Part shown: in pieces, positions 20,125 to 29,822 of the stretch
Layout of the letters: each line of letters opens with the position of its first letter
Numbering within the stretch: position 1 is the first letter of the stretch
Origin: Manduca sexta
Taxonomy: Eukaryota; Arthropoda; Insecta; Lepidoptera; Sphingidae
NCBI RefSeq assembly: GCF_014839805.1
Contig: NC_051118.1
Span: forward strand, 558,001 to 622,000
DNA length: 64,000 nt
Reading direction: 5' to 3'
Program-made: the position numbers and the translations under genes
The notes under the pieces: generated by a model
Told to the model about the DNA's origin: nothing
What the model saw: only the letters and a program-made list of their open reading frames with translations
Database searches by the model: none

Positions 20125-20300
20125 AATAAAACAAAGTCCCCTTCTCTGTCTGTCTGTATTTTATCGATTTTTTCATAAGCTATTGAACGGATTTTTATGA
20201 AATTTTATATGGAGATAGTTTAAGATCTTGGTAAAATTATAGGCTACTTTTTATCCCGGGAAAATATATAGCAGAAATTTCATCCGGGAAAGCACATGGA
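20125..20300 (+). mobile_element. Helitron-like repeat, family H4
   Basis: AAAGTCCCCTTCTCTGTCTG, TATTGAACGGATTTTTATGA, AATTTTATATGGAGATAGTT, GGCTACTTTTTATCCCGGGA, CATCCGGGAAAGC. Same block order as 9714-9901 but the 3' end diverges. Confidence 0.5.
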
Positions 20301-20569
20301 AATGGAAAATCAATATCACTTTACCCGAGCTTAATCGAACCTGAAACCTCACGACAGCAGTACAGCAATACCACCGAAGGAGATACCTATTGGCTCTATT
20401 GACTATAATTTTAAGGAATCAATAATTCGCCCTAAAGCAAAGATATTAAACAGTATAATTAGATATAGATCGGACATCAGGCCCAAACCGCTCCAAAAAC
20501 TATTACTAATTGGTAATATGTCTTTGTCTTAGTTGAAATGTCTGTGACGATGTCCCAGCGTCCTTGGAT

Positions 20570-20750
20570 ATGAGTACAAAAAATATGCCAATATGCGTAT
20601 TAAAAACGTACAAATCTCGAGATGATAAAAATACGAAGTAATTTACTTGATGTTTTGCTATTCGACAGTACATAGAATAACCATTACCTGAGCACATAAT
20701 TTTTGTATGACAATTTTCCCAATGTCTTAGAACTCTGATTTAGTCACATA
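20570..20750 (+). repeat. Dispersed repeat family F
   Basis: ACAAATCTCGAGATGATAAA, AATACGAAGTAATTTACTTG, ATGTTTTGCTATTCGACAGT, ATTTTTGTATGACAATTTTC, CCAATGTC. Related to 8200-8360 and 63480-63620. No open frame of interest. Confidence 0.45.
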
Positions 20751-20755
20751 AAACA

Positions 20756-21017
20756 CTAGCTTTTGCTCGCGGCTTCGCCCGCGTGAAGGAGTTTCCCGGA
20801 TTTTTTTTCCGACTTACTTAATATGTATCGTTATATTATGACCAAATTACACAAAATCATTATAAATTGTAGCCTATGTATTATTCTGATGTATAATCAA
20901 TATTACTGTAAAGTTTCATCCAAATCCGTTCAGTAGTTTTTTCGTAAAAGAGGAACAAACATACTTACATATATACATCCATCCTCACAAACTTTCGCAT
21001 TTATAATATTAGTAGGA
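20756..21017 (-). mobile_element. Non-autonomous Helitron, family H2
   Basis: On the minus strand: TTCCTACTAATATTATAAAT at the start; CACGCGGGCGAAGCCGCGAG forms a 5-bp stem (CGCGG/CCGCG) around GCGAAG, then CAAAAGCTAG and host T. The 3' boundary is perfect; on the 5' side the host base is T rather than the usual A. 262 bp, no gene. Confidence 0.8.
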
Positions 21018-21251
21018 AGTAGGTTAAACAAAATCGCTTGTATCTTAGACGTCATAGAACGTCTCAAACAGAAATTGAATTTAATGTATACAACACATGG
21101 GTAATGTTTATTTAAAATTCCAGACAGCCTGTTAGCTTTTCCTGGATTCAGGTAATGCCTGACTTCGATAGTGGAAACAATGTCGTCATTGGAAAAGGAT
21201 TTGTGAGGGAGCCTGGATCCTGAAATAAGATGGGTTATATTAGATTTAGTT

Positions 21252-21345
21252 GGCACGGCGTGAGTGTCGTGACGTAGTTGTGTTGCTTGCGAGGTACGCT
21301 TGAGGTTCCGGGTTCGAATCTGGGCAATTATATTGGGTTTTTCTG
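21252..21345 (+). mobile_element. SINE head fragment, diverged
   Basis: GTGTCGTGACGTAGTTGTGT (A box), then GAGGTTCCGGGTTCGAATCT (B box) and TTATATTGGGTTTTTCTGC. A third head variant joined to the first bases of a SINE-B-like body; truncated after ATAGTATTAACTC. Confidence 0.6.
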
Positions 21346-21370
21346 CATAGTATTAACTCTAAAACGAACT

Positions 21371-21430
21371 ATAACGACTGCCTCGGTGGCGTAGTTGTAT
21401 TGCATGCCCGGTACAATAGCGCTCTGTACA
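21371..21430 (+). mobile_element. SINE-B 5' fragment
   Basis: GACTGCCTCGGTGGCGTAGT, TGTATTGCATGCCCGGTACA, ATAGCGCTCTG, cut off before the B box and joined to ATCAATACATCAAAAGATT. Confidence 0.65.
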
Positions 21431-21440
21431 TCAATACATC

Positions 21441-21735
21441 AAAAGATTTTTTTTATTCATGGTTTTTGTATACCTTGACGACCTCGGTGGCGTAGTTGTA
21501 CTGCATGTGCGGTACGGCAGCGCTCTGAGGTCCTGGGTTCGAATCCCGGGTCGGGCAAAGTGATATTTGGGTGTTTTCTGCTCAGTATCAGCCCGGAGTC
21601 TGAAATTTGTGCCCGATATGGCGATAGGCTCGCCCCCTATCACATCATGGAACGGAACATACTTGGCGAAAAGTGGGTGCCCTTTAGTTGCGCTCTCTGC
21701 ATACCCCTTCGGGGATAAATGCCTGATGTTATGTA
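21441..21735 (+). mobile_element. SINE-B with a shared 5' flank
   Basis: SINE-B proper (about 21476-21735) has a full head (GGTGGCGTAGTTGTACTGC, GGGTTCGAATCCCGGGTCGG) and body (CGGAGTCTGAAATTTGTGCC, CCCCTATCACATCATGGAAC, TACCCCTTCGGGGATAAATG). The ~35 bp upstream, AAAAGATTTTTTTTATTCAT then GGTTTTTGTATACCTTGAC, are almost identical to the flank of the copy-2-only SINE-B at 27945-27976. This is present in both copies (42911-43210). Confidence 0.8.
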
Positions 21736-21864
21736 TGTAGTATTAACTCGAAGTCTGCAATTTGTGTCCGAAATAATAACATTCTTATATCTAATGAACA
21801 GTTAGACGAATAAATTTTAAAGTCACATCATATATGCTTCCAAATAAGTAATCAGATTACTAGG

Positions 21865-21890
21865 TATATATATATATATATATATATATA
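21865..21890. repeat. (TA)n microsatellite
   Basis: Uninterrupted TA repeat, about 13 units, bounded by TAGG and CCTA so that the whole reads as an inverted repeat. Copy 2 version at 43341-43366. Confidence 0.95.
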
Positions 21891-22024
21891 CCTATTCTGT
21901 TTATATATATGCTAATATTTGCACTAAAAGAAAACATTTTCTTTAACCTTTTTTCCTTTAGAACATAATTAGAGTTTGAATTTCAAGTGTAAAATATATA
22001 AAATTTAAAAATATGATTTTATAG

Positions 22025-22340
22025 AGTTTTAGCGTAAAGGAGCTCTTATAGAATTGCTTTGTTCTCCGTCCGTCTGTCTATCAAGACCATTTTTCGCAGG
22101 TACGCGAAGAGGTATCAAGTTGAAATTTAGATCAAATACTCGTGTTTACAGTCTCTTTTAGCTGTGCAAAAAATAAACTTATAAGTCAACGTGATCAAAA
22201 GATATGACCGTTTACAAAACATATTTTGCTATTTCAAAATGGAATCAAAACTTTTAGGATACTTCCAGTTGACAGAATCATGGATTTGATAAGCAGCAAT
22301 GTACAGTACTTGTAAAGGAAAAATCTGAAAACCGTAGATA
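22025..22340 (+). repeat. Dispersed repeat family G
   Basis: GTTCTCCGTCCGTCTGTCTA, TCAAGACCATTTTTCGCAGG, TACGCGAAGAGGTATCAAGT, TACTCGTGTTTACAGTCTC, GGAATCAAAACTTTTAGGAT, ACTTCCAGTTGACAGAATC. A second partial copy at 22960-23095 shares AATCAAAACCTAAAGGGTAC, TTCCAGTCGACCTTAGAATC. Prokaryote-like or viral coding potential is absent; class unknown. Confidence 0.5.
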
Positions 22341-22769
22341 TGCAATAACAAAAAAATAAGAAGCCAATGTCTAACAGCATATGTAAATGAAAATATTTGA
22401 AAATCATATCTATGTACTTTAATAAAATAAGGTAAGTTTACCGATCTTGGTTCACAAGTCCAAATGGCACTTGATCGAATTTTTCTTGTAACAAAATAGC
22501 TACAAATTCGCAATTGGTTTACAAACACATTTGAACAAACCAAAGCTCCAGCGGCAAAATACAAATTAAGCACGTCACGTTTTAGTTAATCAAATTAATT
22601 TTGGTAGATTTGGACCCCAGCCAATACAACCTTAAGCCTGCCACGAAATAATACGAGCTAAACAATTACAAAATAAATGAAGAAACTTAATTAAGTATAG
22701 GAATGAAACATTTTCTTGGTTGTAGGTTTTGATACAAGTACCTAGTTGGTAGTGGGACGGACTGCCGGT

Positions 22770-22925
22770 ATATATGCCGATATTGAGTTTGCGGATGAAC
22801 AACATATCACCCCCGCGTGGAAGGCTGAACACGAAGGCTGCAAAGTCTTCGCAACATCGGCAGGAAAACTAAAACATTAAAACCAGGATAAAATCTGAAA
22901 AATAGTTTAATTTTTGAATATCAAA
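22770..22925 (+). mobile_element. Penelope-like element terminal fragment
   Basis: GCCGATATTGAGTTTGCGGA, TGAACAACATATCACCCCCG, GAACACGAAGGCTGCAAAGT, CTTCGCAACATCGGCAGGAA, AAACCAGGATAAAATCTGAA, AAATAGTTTAATTT. Diverged from the 56281-57303 consensus (CGAAAC has become CGCAAC). Confidence 0.6.
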
Positions 22926-22959
22926 ATCAAACTTCTAAATCAACGCAATCAAACGATAC

Positions 22960-23095
22960 AGCAATTTAAGCCGCATATTTTCAAACTCGCAACTACTCCC
23001 AAGAGAATCAAAACCTAAAGGGTACTTCCAGTCGACCTTAGAATCTTGAAACTTGGCATGAAGCAAGGTTTTATAGCACATATAATTTTAATGTC
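22960..23095 (+). repeat. Dispersed repeat family G, partial
   Basis: ACTCGCAACTACTCCCAAGA, GAATCAAAACCTAAAGGGTA, CTTCCAGTCGACCTTAGAAT, CTTGAAACTTGGCATGAAGC. Aligns with the second half of 22025-22340. Confidence 0.45.
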
Positions 23096-23420
23096 TAACA
23101 TTCGCGTAAATATAAGAAATCATTATACTTTTGTTAAGGAGCTTGATCGTAATATCATGGCTTTGTCACTCCGTACATCCGCTTTCCCTGGTTGACTCGC
23201 TTTTTACAATGTCAAAATATTTTTTTTATTAAAACCCAAGCCGGCAGATACAGGAACCAACAAAATACTATTTAAAATACCTCCATTAAAACCCAACTAA
23301 AATCCATTGGGTTACGGTTTCTAATAAATTAAGATTGACTAAAATTTTCCATGGAGTTCTGTATTATATATTTTTTTGAAGTTCAGTTGCACTAAACAGG
23401 TATATCATTTTAACCAAAGT

Positions 23421-23920
23421 NNNNNNNNNNNNNNNNNNNNNNNNNNNNNNNNNNNNNNNNNNNNNNNNNNNNNNNNNNNNNNNNNNNNNNNNNNNNNNNN
23501 NNNNNNNNNNNNNNNNNNNNNNNNNNNNNNNNNNNNNNNNNNNNNNNNNNNNNNNNNNNNNNNNNNNNNNNNNNNNNNNNNNNNNNNNNNNNNNNNNNNN
23601 NNNNNNNNNNNNNNNNNNNNNNNNNNNNNNNNNNNNNNNNNNNNNNNNNNNNNNNNNNNNNNNNNNNNNNNNNNNNNNNNNNNNNNNNNNNNNNNNNNNN
23701 NNNNNNNNNNNNNNNNNNNNNNNNNNNNNNNNNNNNNNNNNNNNNNNNNNNNNNNNNNNNNNNNNNNNNNNNNNNNNNNNNNNNNNNNNNNNNNNNNNNN
23801 NNNNNNNNNNNNNNNNNNNNNNNNNNNNNNNNNNNNNNNNNNNNNNNNNNNNNNNNNNNNNNNNNNNNNNNNNNNNNNNNNNNNNNNNNNNNNNNNNNNN
23901 NNNNNNNNNNNNNNNNNNNN
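23421..23920. other. Assembly gap (500 N)
   Basis: Exactly 500 Ns, a conventional size for a scaffold gap of unknown length. Open frames running through it are artefacts. Both 20-kb copies abut it. Confidence 0.99.
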
Positions 23921-24389
23921 CTCTTTTTCGTTTTCTAACATCTAGCCCTTTCATTAGCTTTCAAAGGGTTATCTTGGTAATTTATATCCGGAGTTTGATA
24001 CTGCTTTCTATGTTACATTTTTATTGTATTTTTTTATACAGTTAATAGAAAAATTTAATTCAAACAGCCTTTTTTGAAGGATTATAAAATATGTACGTAT
24101 GGAATAAATTTCCGCCTTTTATAGGTCGGTTCAAGACGATTTTAATGTAACCAAACTTTTATTGCCTACTTGTCTTAATTGCACCCAGCCTCCCAATTTG
24201 CAATCCAAACCCCTTTCAAATTAATTAAAAAACCTTCCATATAATTAGGAACGAAATACGAATTCAAATATTCACCGGAAAAAGTAGCTTTTTGCCAACA
24301 CATCAATTTAAAACGAGCTTCTGTCCGCCAAACTTTCAAAAATCCATTTGGGCTGGCTGGCCTGTTTTAAAACTACATTCACTGGCGCT

Positions 24390-24524
24390 ATCATTATTAG
24401 AGTGTGTAGAGTACGTAGTGTTGCTGTGTTAAGTTCTCGGGTTCGATTCTCAGTTTGGGTGATATAGGGTTTTTTGGAGATTGTGGCTGGTATCGTCAGG
24501 TCCAACCCCTATCATTGGATATAA
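24390..24524 (+). mobile_element. SINE-like fragment (copy 2 of 4036-4170)
   Basis: Same as the copy-1 element, with one change in the B-box neighbourhood (GTGTTAAG for GTGCTAAG). Confidence 0.5.
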
Positions 24525-24609
24525 CAAAGCTAGCTTGGATCTAAAAAATAGATAACTCCTAAAAAGAAAAACATTCGTGATAATATCTATGTTAAAATAT
24601 TGCTGATAA

Positions 24610-24896
24610 TCTATATATATAAAAATGAATCCCTATTTCCCTTGGTCACGCCATCACGCGTGAACGGCTGGACCCACTTCACTATTTTTTGTTGTGTTTG
24701 TTATTGTCCGTAGAAGGTTCTTATGAATGAAAAAAAAAAACAAAAAATTGCGCGGAAAATTAGAAAATTTAAGAAAACTTAACGAAAATATTGATTTTAT
24801 ATAACTGTCAATTGTTTGAAATAACTGTCAGCGATTGACAGAATGCGCGTTGCAAATTCATAGTTAAGACGGGACAACGTCTGTCGGGTCAACTAG
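24610..24896 (+). mobile_element. Helitron H1 (copy 2 of 4256-4540)
   Basis: TC...CTAG element with the same host A and T borders; differs by a longer A-run (AAAAAAAAAA) and a few substitutions such as ACCCACTTC for ACCGACTTC. Confidence 0.85.
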
Positions 24897-25322
24897 TTTC
24901 TTTATAAATAAAAAAGTTTTACAATATATAATGTTCCAAATATAGGCTTACATACGCGCCAGACATTCCTATATATCCCGAAAGGCTCTTAGTTATTTAA
25001 CAGCGATAGCACGCCATTACCCGGTTCATTAGACCGGTATTTCTTGCATCCGGGGCGGATATTACCCGCGTGATATACGCCCGGCAGTTCGACAATCATT
25101 GAACATTCTATGCAAATTGATTATATTTAGGTTCGTTTAACAGTTTACAAGGACCTAGGATGATTATCATTCCCATTATGCATACAGGGTTTAGTTTGAT
25201 ATTGCGTTACTAAATGAAACCATATATCTTCATGAAAATAATACTCTACAAAAAGTTACTCTAACCGTAGATGTAAAATAAAATATTTAAGTTTCGTCAA
25301 AATGCAATATATTTAATTACCG

Positions 25323-25616
25323 GTGGTAGGTCACTCATATGTGAGATTCCGCCTGTGTAGGTACCCCTGCAATATCTATTTCTGCAGCTAAGCAGCAGTG
25401 TGTAGCCACTGTTGTGTTCCGGTTGAAGGACATTGTAGCCAGTGTAACTACTGGACATAATAAGACATCTCATGTCTCAGGATGGCGAGCGCAATAGAAT
25501 ACCTAAAAATACTTTGTAATTCAGGGTTGGATGGAGTTTCTACTGTTTAGGGGCGGTCGTATTGCTTACCATTAGGCGAATGGAAAGCTCGTCTCTTCAT
25601 TCAAAGCAATAAAAAA
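25323..25616 (+). mobile_element. Family D (copy 2 of 4966-5260)
   Basis: GGTAGGTCACTCATATGTGA to CAAAGCAATAAAAAA. Scattered substitutions relative to copy 1 (for example GCGCAATAGAATACC for GCGCAGTGGAATACC). Confidence 0.7.
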
Positions 25617-25628
25617 GAACTCTTTTTT

Positions 25629-25828
25629 TCGGCCACGACACATTGACCCCGCTGCACCTGATGTTAAGTGGAGTGGAATAGCATGTCGATTGACGTCAGC
25701 CTACTTTCGACAGTCGACACAATTATGCCGGCCTGTTGGAACCGGATATACAGGCTGCTTCCGGAACGCGTAACTAACGTGGGCTACTATGGCGGGTTCT
25801 AACACCTTGTGTACGGTGCTCACTATCC
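25629..25828 (+). repeat. Family E (copy 2 of 5273-5477)
   Basis: Same block order; several small indels, including loss of a stretch around ATGCCTACC and of GGGCAGATA after CTATCC. Confidence 0.65.
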
Positions 25829-26249
25829 TACCACCAGCACTTTACTATATGCAAATATTTAAACCACATGATAGTAATAAAAACACAACTATGTTATCTA
25901 CTAACATAAAAACATCCCTAATACATCATTTTAATCTTAAATATACCGGTAATAAATTAAAATTCAACCCTTCTCTCGAAACCTATTAATATTAATAGAG
26001 ATAACGTCGTCTTATCTTAAATGACGCGTAACATCCAGTGTATAATACCTGCCATTGTGAGCCCCGTCACTATAACTGAAGTTTAAACCGAGGTGTCAAG
26101 TTATGCTGGACGTGTAATCGTCGGTTAAGGAACAGATTCGCTTGGTTCGAATTAGTATGGCTCTCTGTTTTGCATTGTCGGAGTATGTGTAAAGTTTTCT
26201 GAAGATTTGGAGAATATTGATTAGGAGTCTTTTGAAAATATAGTTCAAG

Positions 26250-26474
26250 TTAACGTATGTTAAGACGGAAAACTATTGGCAAAGAAAAGTTAACTATCAA
26301 CTTAAACAAAACGCACGTCTCTTTTTTGTGGTACCTTATTCCCACTCTCGTTTCCCTACACTTAATACAGTATATGTCTATCTCTTTTGTACTTAGGTAA
26401 TTCCTTTTCAGGAATGCTACTCTATCCTCAAAGGGGAGTTTTCCCTTTCGGGAGTCCAAATTCTGTGTTAACAT
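26250..26474 (-). other. Truncated counterpart of the 134-codon ORF
   Basis: Frame begins MLTQNLDSRKGKLPFEDRVA as in copy 1 but stops after about 74 codons at an in-frame TAA. Loss in one copy argues against a constrained protein. Confidence 0.5.
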
Positions 26475-26773
26475 TCCTAAATATTCAACATTATTCGATG
26501 CACAGTTAATTCATAAATGTTCATTGTCATTGTAGAAAAATATTTATAGATGTTTATCATGAAGGTTTACAAAGCTAGGCGTATAAGTGCATAATAATAT
26601 TAAACATTCACTTTTTTTATTTATTACACTTTATTTTACACCAGTCAAAAATCATGGAACAAGAAAAGAGAAATGTACAAATGGCGGTCTTATCCCGCAA
26701 GGCAATCTCTTACAGACAACCAAGGGATGTATATAAGAGAGAAAAAAAAAATGTTTTGTTATTATATACAAGC

Positions 26774-27137
26774 TTTGCCCGGGAATAGCGACGATAGCCT
26801 AGTTGGGTATGGAACGGACTGCCGAGGCGAATGTCCGCAGGTTCAAATCCCAGGGGCACACACCTCTGACTTTTCTAAAAAAAACATCATGTGTGTATTC
26901 TTTGTAAATTTATCGTTCGCTTTAACGGTGGAGGAAAACATCGTGAGGAAACCTGCACATCTGAAAAGTTCTCTATAGGAATTTCGAAGGTGTGTGAAGT
27001 CTACCAATCCGCACTAGGCCAGCGTGGTGGACTAAGGCCTAATCCCTCTCAGTAGTAGAGGAGGCCCGTGCTCAGCAGTGGGCAAGTATATAATACAGGG
27101 CTGATATTATTATTATTATTATTATTTGCCCGGGAAT
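26774..27137 (+). mobile_element. SINE-C with 13-bp target duplication, copy-2 only
   Basis: Complete SINE-C (26787-27124): head GCGACGATAGCCTAGTTGGG, CAGGTTCAAATCCCAGGGGC (B box), body CGGTGGAGGAAAACATCGTG, CCGCACTAGGCCAGCGTGGT, TAATCCCTCTCAGTAGTAGA, CTCAGCAGTGGGCAAGTATA, tail GGGCTGATATT plus (ATT)n. TTTGCCCGGGAAT flanks both sides (26774-26786, 27125-27137) and is present once in copy 1 (6437-6449). This shows a recent insertion, unfixed or post-duplication. The frame 26673-26978 crosses the junction and is not a gene. Confidence 0.95.
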
Positions 27138-27944
27138 CAGCCCGCGTCAATAAGTTTTTCTGGATAACAAGTCTATAAAAATAAAATGCTTTATTCATGC
27201 GAACATAGTTGCACATATGATAAATCAAGGTACATAAGAGTATTTAATTATTACTTAAATAAAATCGCTTATATAAACTAAAGACAATTTATATTAGACA
27301 TAAAATAAATGAAAGTCTAAATAGCAAACAAAGAAGCCAGCTCGGGCTGGCAAGAAAGAAGAAATAAAATGATGTACATAATCTAAATAAAGACAAAGGG
27401 AGGAACGCGTCGCGATCCTCAACGATGAGGAAGAAAAAAGCCCTAACCTAGCTAACCTACCAGCCTTTCACTAGCTACCTAAGCGAACCCGAAAAAGAAA
27501 GACGGAAAGAAAATCTATATTACTCAGAAGTAATGCAGGTGTCTAATAATGAAAGAATTTTAAAATTTATTCAGTAGTTCAGATTAGACTCTACAAACCT
27601 ACCAGCTTTCCTCTTTATAATATTGATGTAGATATATGATTAAGTATTATATGCTAATAAGAGGTGCAAATCTCGCCTTATAGTAACGACAACTTGCAAT
27701 TTACAGTTGCGACTAATCAGAACTTTGAATTGCAATTGCGCTCGTCGGCCCAACACATTACACGTTAAGTTTCATAATGTAATTATGCTGGCGACAACAA
27801 TCTTCAAACTAGTATTTCTACAAAAGAAGGTACGACAGAGCTTGCATATTCTTGAAATAATGTGTAGTATTGATTTAATGAACTGCTCTAAAAATCCAAA
27901 AAGGAGTTATTTATTATGTTTACGCGAATATTAAACATTAAAAG

Positions 27945-28242
27945 ATTTTTTTTATTCATGGTTTTTGTACACCTTGACTACCTCGGTGGCGTAGTTGTAC
28001 TGCATGCGCGGTACGGCAGCGCTCTGAGGTCCTGGGTTCGAATCCCGGGTCGGCAAAGCGATATTTGGGTATTTCTGCTCAATATCAGCCCGGAGTCTGG
28101 AATTTGTGCCCGATATGGTGATAGGTTCGCCCCCTATCACATCCTGGGACGGAACACACTTGGCGAAAAGTGGGTGCCCTGGTTGCAGCTCTGCATACCC
28201 CTTCCAGGGTTTATGCGTGATGCTGTGTGTGTGGTTTTTGTA
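27945..28242 (+). mobile_element. SINE-B with 11-bp target duplication, copy-2 only
   Basis: SINE-B body 27970-28231 with TGGTTTTTGTA on both sides. Head CTACCTCGGTGGCGTAGTTG, GGGTTCGAATCCCGGGTCGG; body CGGAGTCTGGAATTTGTGCC, CCCCTATCACATCCTGGGAC, TTGGCGAAAAGTGGGTGCCC; tail GCGTGATGCTGTGTGTG. Eight extra bases (CACCTTGA) lie between the duplication and the usual SINE start, and are shared with 21441-21476. It landed inside a PLE terminus. Confidence 0.85.
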
Positions 28243-28390
28243 TAATTGTAAATGAAGATGAATATTGTATCTTCAACTTTTCGGACGACAAACACCTCAG
28301 ATCCCCAGTGACCATGAAGGTTGCAAAGTCTTCGAAACGTCGAGCGAAAATTATTATATAAAAACCACGATAAAATAAAAACGAATGATA
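28243..28390 (+). mobile_element. PLE terminal fragment (copy 2)
   Basis: Continuation of the PLE terminus after the SINE-B insertion: GATGAATATTGTATCTTCAA, CACCTCAGATCCCCAGTGAC, CATGAAGGTTGCAAAGTCTT, CGAAACGTCGAGCG, CCACGATAAAATAAAAACGA. Compare 7290-7430. Confidence 0.65.
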
Positions 28391-28410
28391 TATATTTATC
28401 ACTAATAATG

Positions 28411-28492
28411 TCACTTTGACCGACCCCTTGAGATCGAACCCGACATCTCAGCACTGAAGGGGTACCGTAACGCAACTACGCCACCGAGGCAA
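28411..28492 (-). mobile_element. SINE-B head fragment (copy 2 of 7461-7540)
   Basis: Minus strand: GCCTCGGTGGCGTAGTTGCG, GGGTTCGATCTCAAGGGGTC. Here the A-box side reads CCTCGGTGG, closer to the family consensus than copy 1 (CCTTGGTGG). Confidence 0.65.
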
Positions 28493-28595
28493 CCATTGTT
28501 TTGTTATTTGCTAAATTATTATAGTTTAAAAGCATGGTCTCAAAATGTACAAGTTTCGCCAAATTTGGTTTAAAATTGTAGTGTCGCTTGACCTG

Positions 28596-28662
28596 ACAGG
28601 TTCAAAACCCAAGGGCACACATCTCTGACTTTTTTAAAGTTATTGTGTATTCTTTGACTCAG
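28596..28662 (+). mobile_element. SINE-C 5' piece, interrupted
   Basis: GACAGGTTCAAAACCCAAGG, GCACACATCTCTGACTTTTT, TAAAGTTATTGTGTATTCTT. The head before the B box is missing; continuation is at 29659. Confidence 0.65.
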
Positions 28663-28664
28663 TA

Positions 28665-29159
28665 AAAGTATTTAAAAATATCAATGAAGACCCCAATAAT
28701 ATATTGCAAGCAGGTGTAGCATGTATTTTGAGTTTATATGGTGCTCCGTCTAAAACTCATGATTTAAATACATTAAGGTTCAATTCTTTCATAAAAGCAA
28801 CAGCCAAAAATACGAGTGTTCTTTTGTCATCACTGCCTACAACAACTGATGCAGCGTTTGAGCACCTTAAAAGAGTGTACCTACAAAATTTAGATATGGC
28901 TAGGAAATGAGGTAATTATTGAAAATTGGGGATGGAAGTATTCCAATAACATGTACATCCCAATAACAATGAATCAATTACCTGCTCCGGATAATTTATT
29001 GCAAATGTTATTTTGTAATTGCAAAAAGGGATGTGGAGCTGCGTGTGGATGCAGAAAAGTGGTTTATACTGCAGTGTAGCATGTTTACAGTGCAGCGGAA
29101 ATAGTTGTTCCAATACTTCACCTATTATACAGATAGATGAAGTAGAAGAAAATATTTGA
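28665..29159 (+). pseudogene. Decayed cysteine-rich (CXC-like) protein fragment
   Basis: Three linked frames make one degraded protein. Frame 1 (28665-28885) reads through NINEDPNNILQAGVACILSL to AAFEHLKRVYLQ. After a frameshift near 28886 and an in-frame stop, frame 2 gives IWLGNEVIIENWGWKYSNN, then PITMNQLPAPDNLLQML and CNCKKGCGAACGCRK. A second shift near 29060 leads to GLYCSVACLQCSGNSCSN and a stop at 29159. The CxCKKGC...CGCRKxGLxCSxxCxxCxGxxC pattern resembles CXC (tesmin/LIN54-like) cysteine motifs and a multi-copy arthropod protein family I know only as uncharacterised. No such sequence exists in copy 1. Likely a transposon-borne or retroposed fragment. Confidence 0.6.
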
Positions 29160-29658
29160 TGTAGACAACAATGTAATATATTTAAATAAACAAATTTTGT
29201 ACTAATATTTTTTTTTCTTTTCATTAGTCGTAATTAATTACCTTATTGTTTTTAATGTATACAATAGAGTACGTTACATTTATAATTAAACTGGCCGAGA
29301 AATTCCATTGTACATAGCAGCTATCGCTCCGCTCTCCTCTCCACGTTTTTCTACCTGTTCGAGATCCCTACGGCTATTTTTATACACAGGTATCTTTGAA
29401 AAATGTTCCTATATGGCTACTCAGATAAGATTTAACATACAAATAAAAAAAAATACTGTTTAAAGTGAAAATATATGGTCAAACATTATTTTTTTATAAT
29501 AATTTGTTTAAATAATGAAAAATGGAGTGCACAAAAAAATTTTGGGTAAACATTGCAATTTATAGGTTAAAAAACAATATCCCACATCGATCATTTTAAT
29601 TCATTCACTATAACTCTAATCCGAGGTTTTACAGTTTTGAATGCTCCAGGCACTCCAC
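29160..29658. other. Remainder of copy-2-specific insertion
   Basis: AT-rich sequence downstream of the pseudogene, with ACAACAATGTAATATATTTA then AAATAAACAAATTTTG (a possible AATAAA-type polyadenylation region at about 29184-29190). No terminal inverted repeats matching the left edge are seen, so the boundaries of the mobile unit are uncertain. Confidence 0.45.
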
Positions 29659-29822
29659 TATAACGGTGAAGGAAAATATAGTAAGGAAACCTGTATACTT
29701 GAGAAGTTCTGTATAGGAATTTTGAGGGTGTGTTAAGTCTACCAATCCGCACTAGTCTTGTGTGGTGGGCTAAGGCCTAATCCCTTTCAGTAGTAGAGCA
29801 GGCCTGTGTCCATACGGAACTG
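29659..29822 (+). mobile_element. SINE-C 3' piece, interrupted
   Basis: TATAACGGTGAAGGAAAATA, TAGTAAGGAAACCTGTATAC, TGTGTTAAGTCTACCAATCC, GTGGTGGGCTAAGGCCTAAT, CCCTTTCAGTAGTAGAGCAG. Continues the piece at 28596-28662; its 3' tail is lost. Confidence 0.65.

Larger units (their letters stand above)
3567..23420 (+). repeat. 20-kb block, copy 1 (ends at the N gap)
   Basis: This 19.9-kb stretch corresponds, in the same order and orientation, to 23921-44903. The first matching base is at the right edge of the N gap in copy 2 and at 3567 here; the last is 23420, the base before the gap, matching 44903. The offset grows from 20,354 to 21,483 because copy 2 carries extra insertions. Outside two diverged blocks (7541-8390 and 17215-17790) the copies differ by scattered substitutions and short indels. 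Most likely allelic sequence from overlapping unmerged contigs; a recent tandem duplication is the alternative. Confidence 0.95.

Noticed and set aside
23364..23954. Long ORFs spanning 23364-23954 on both strands
   Set aside because: They consist of Ns from the assembly gap.
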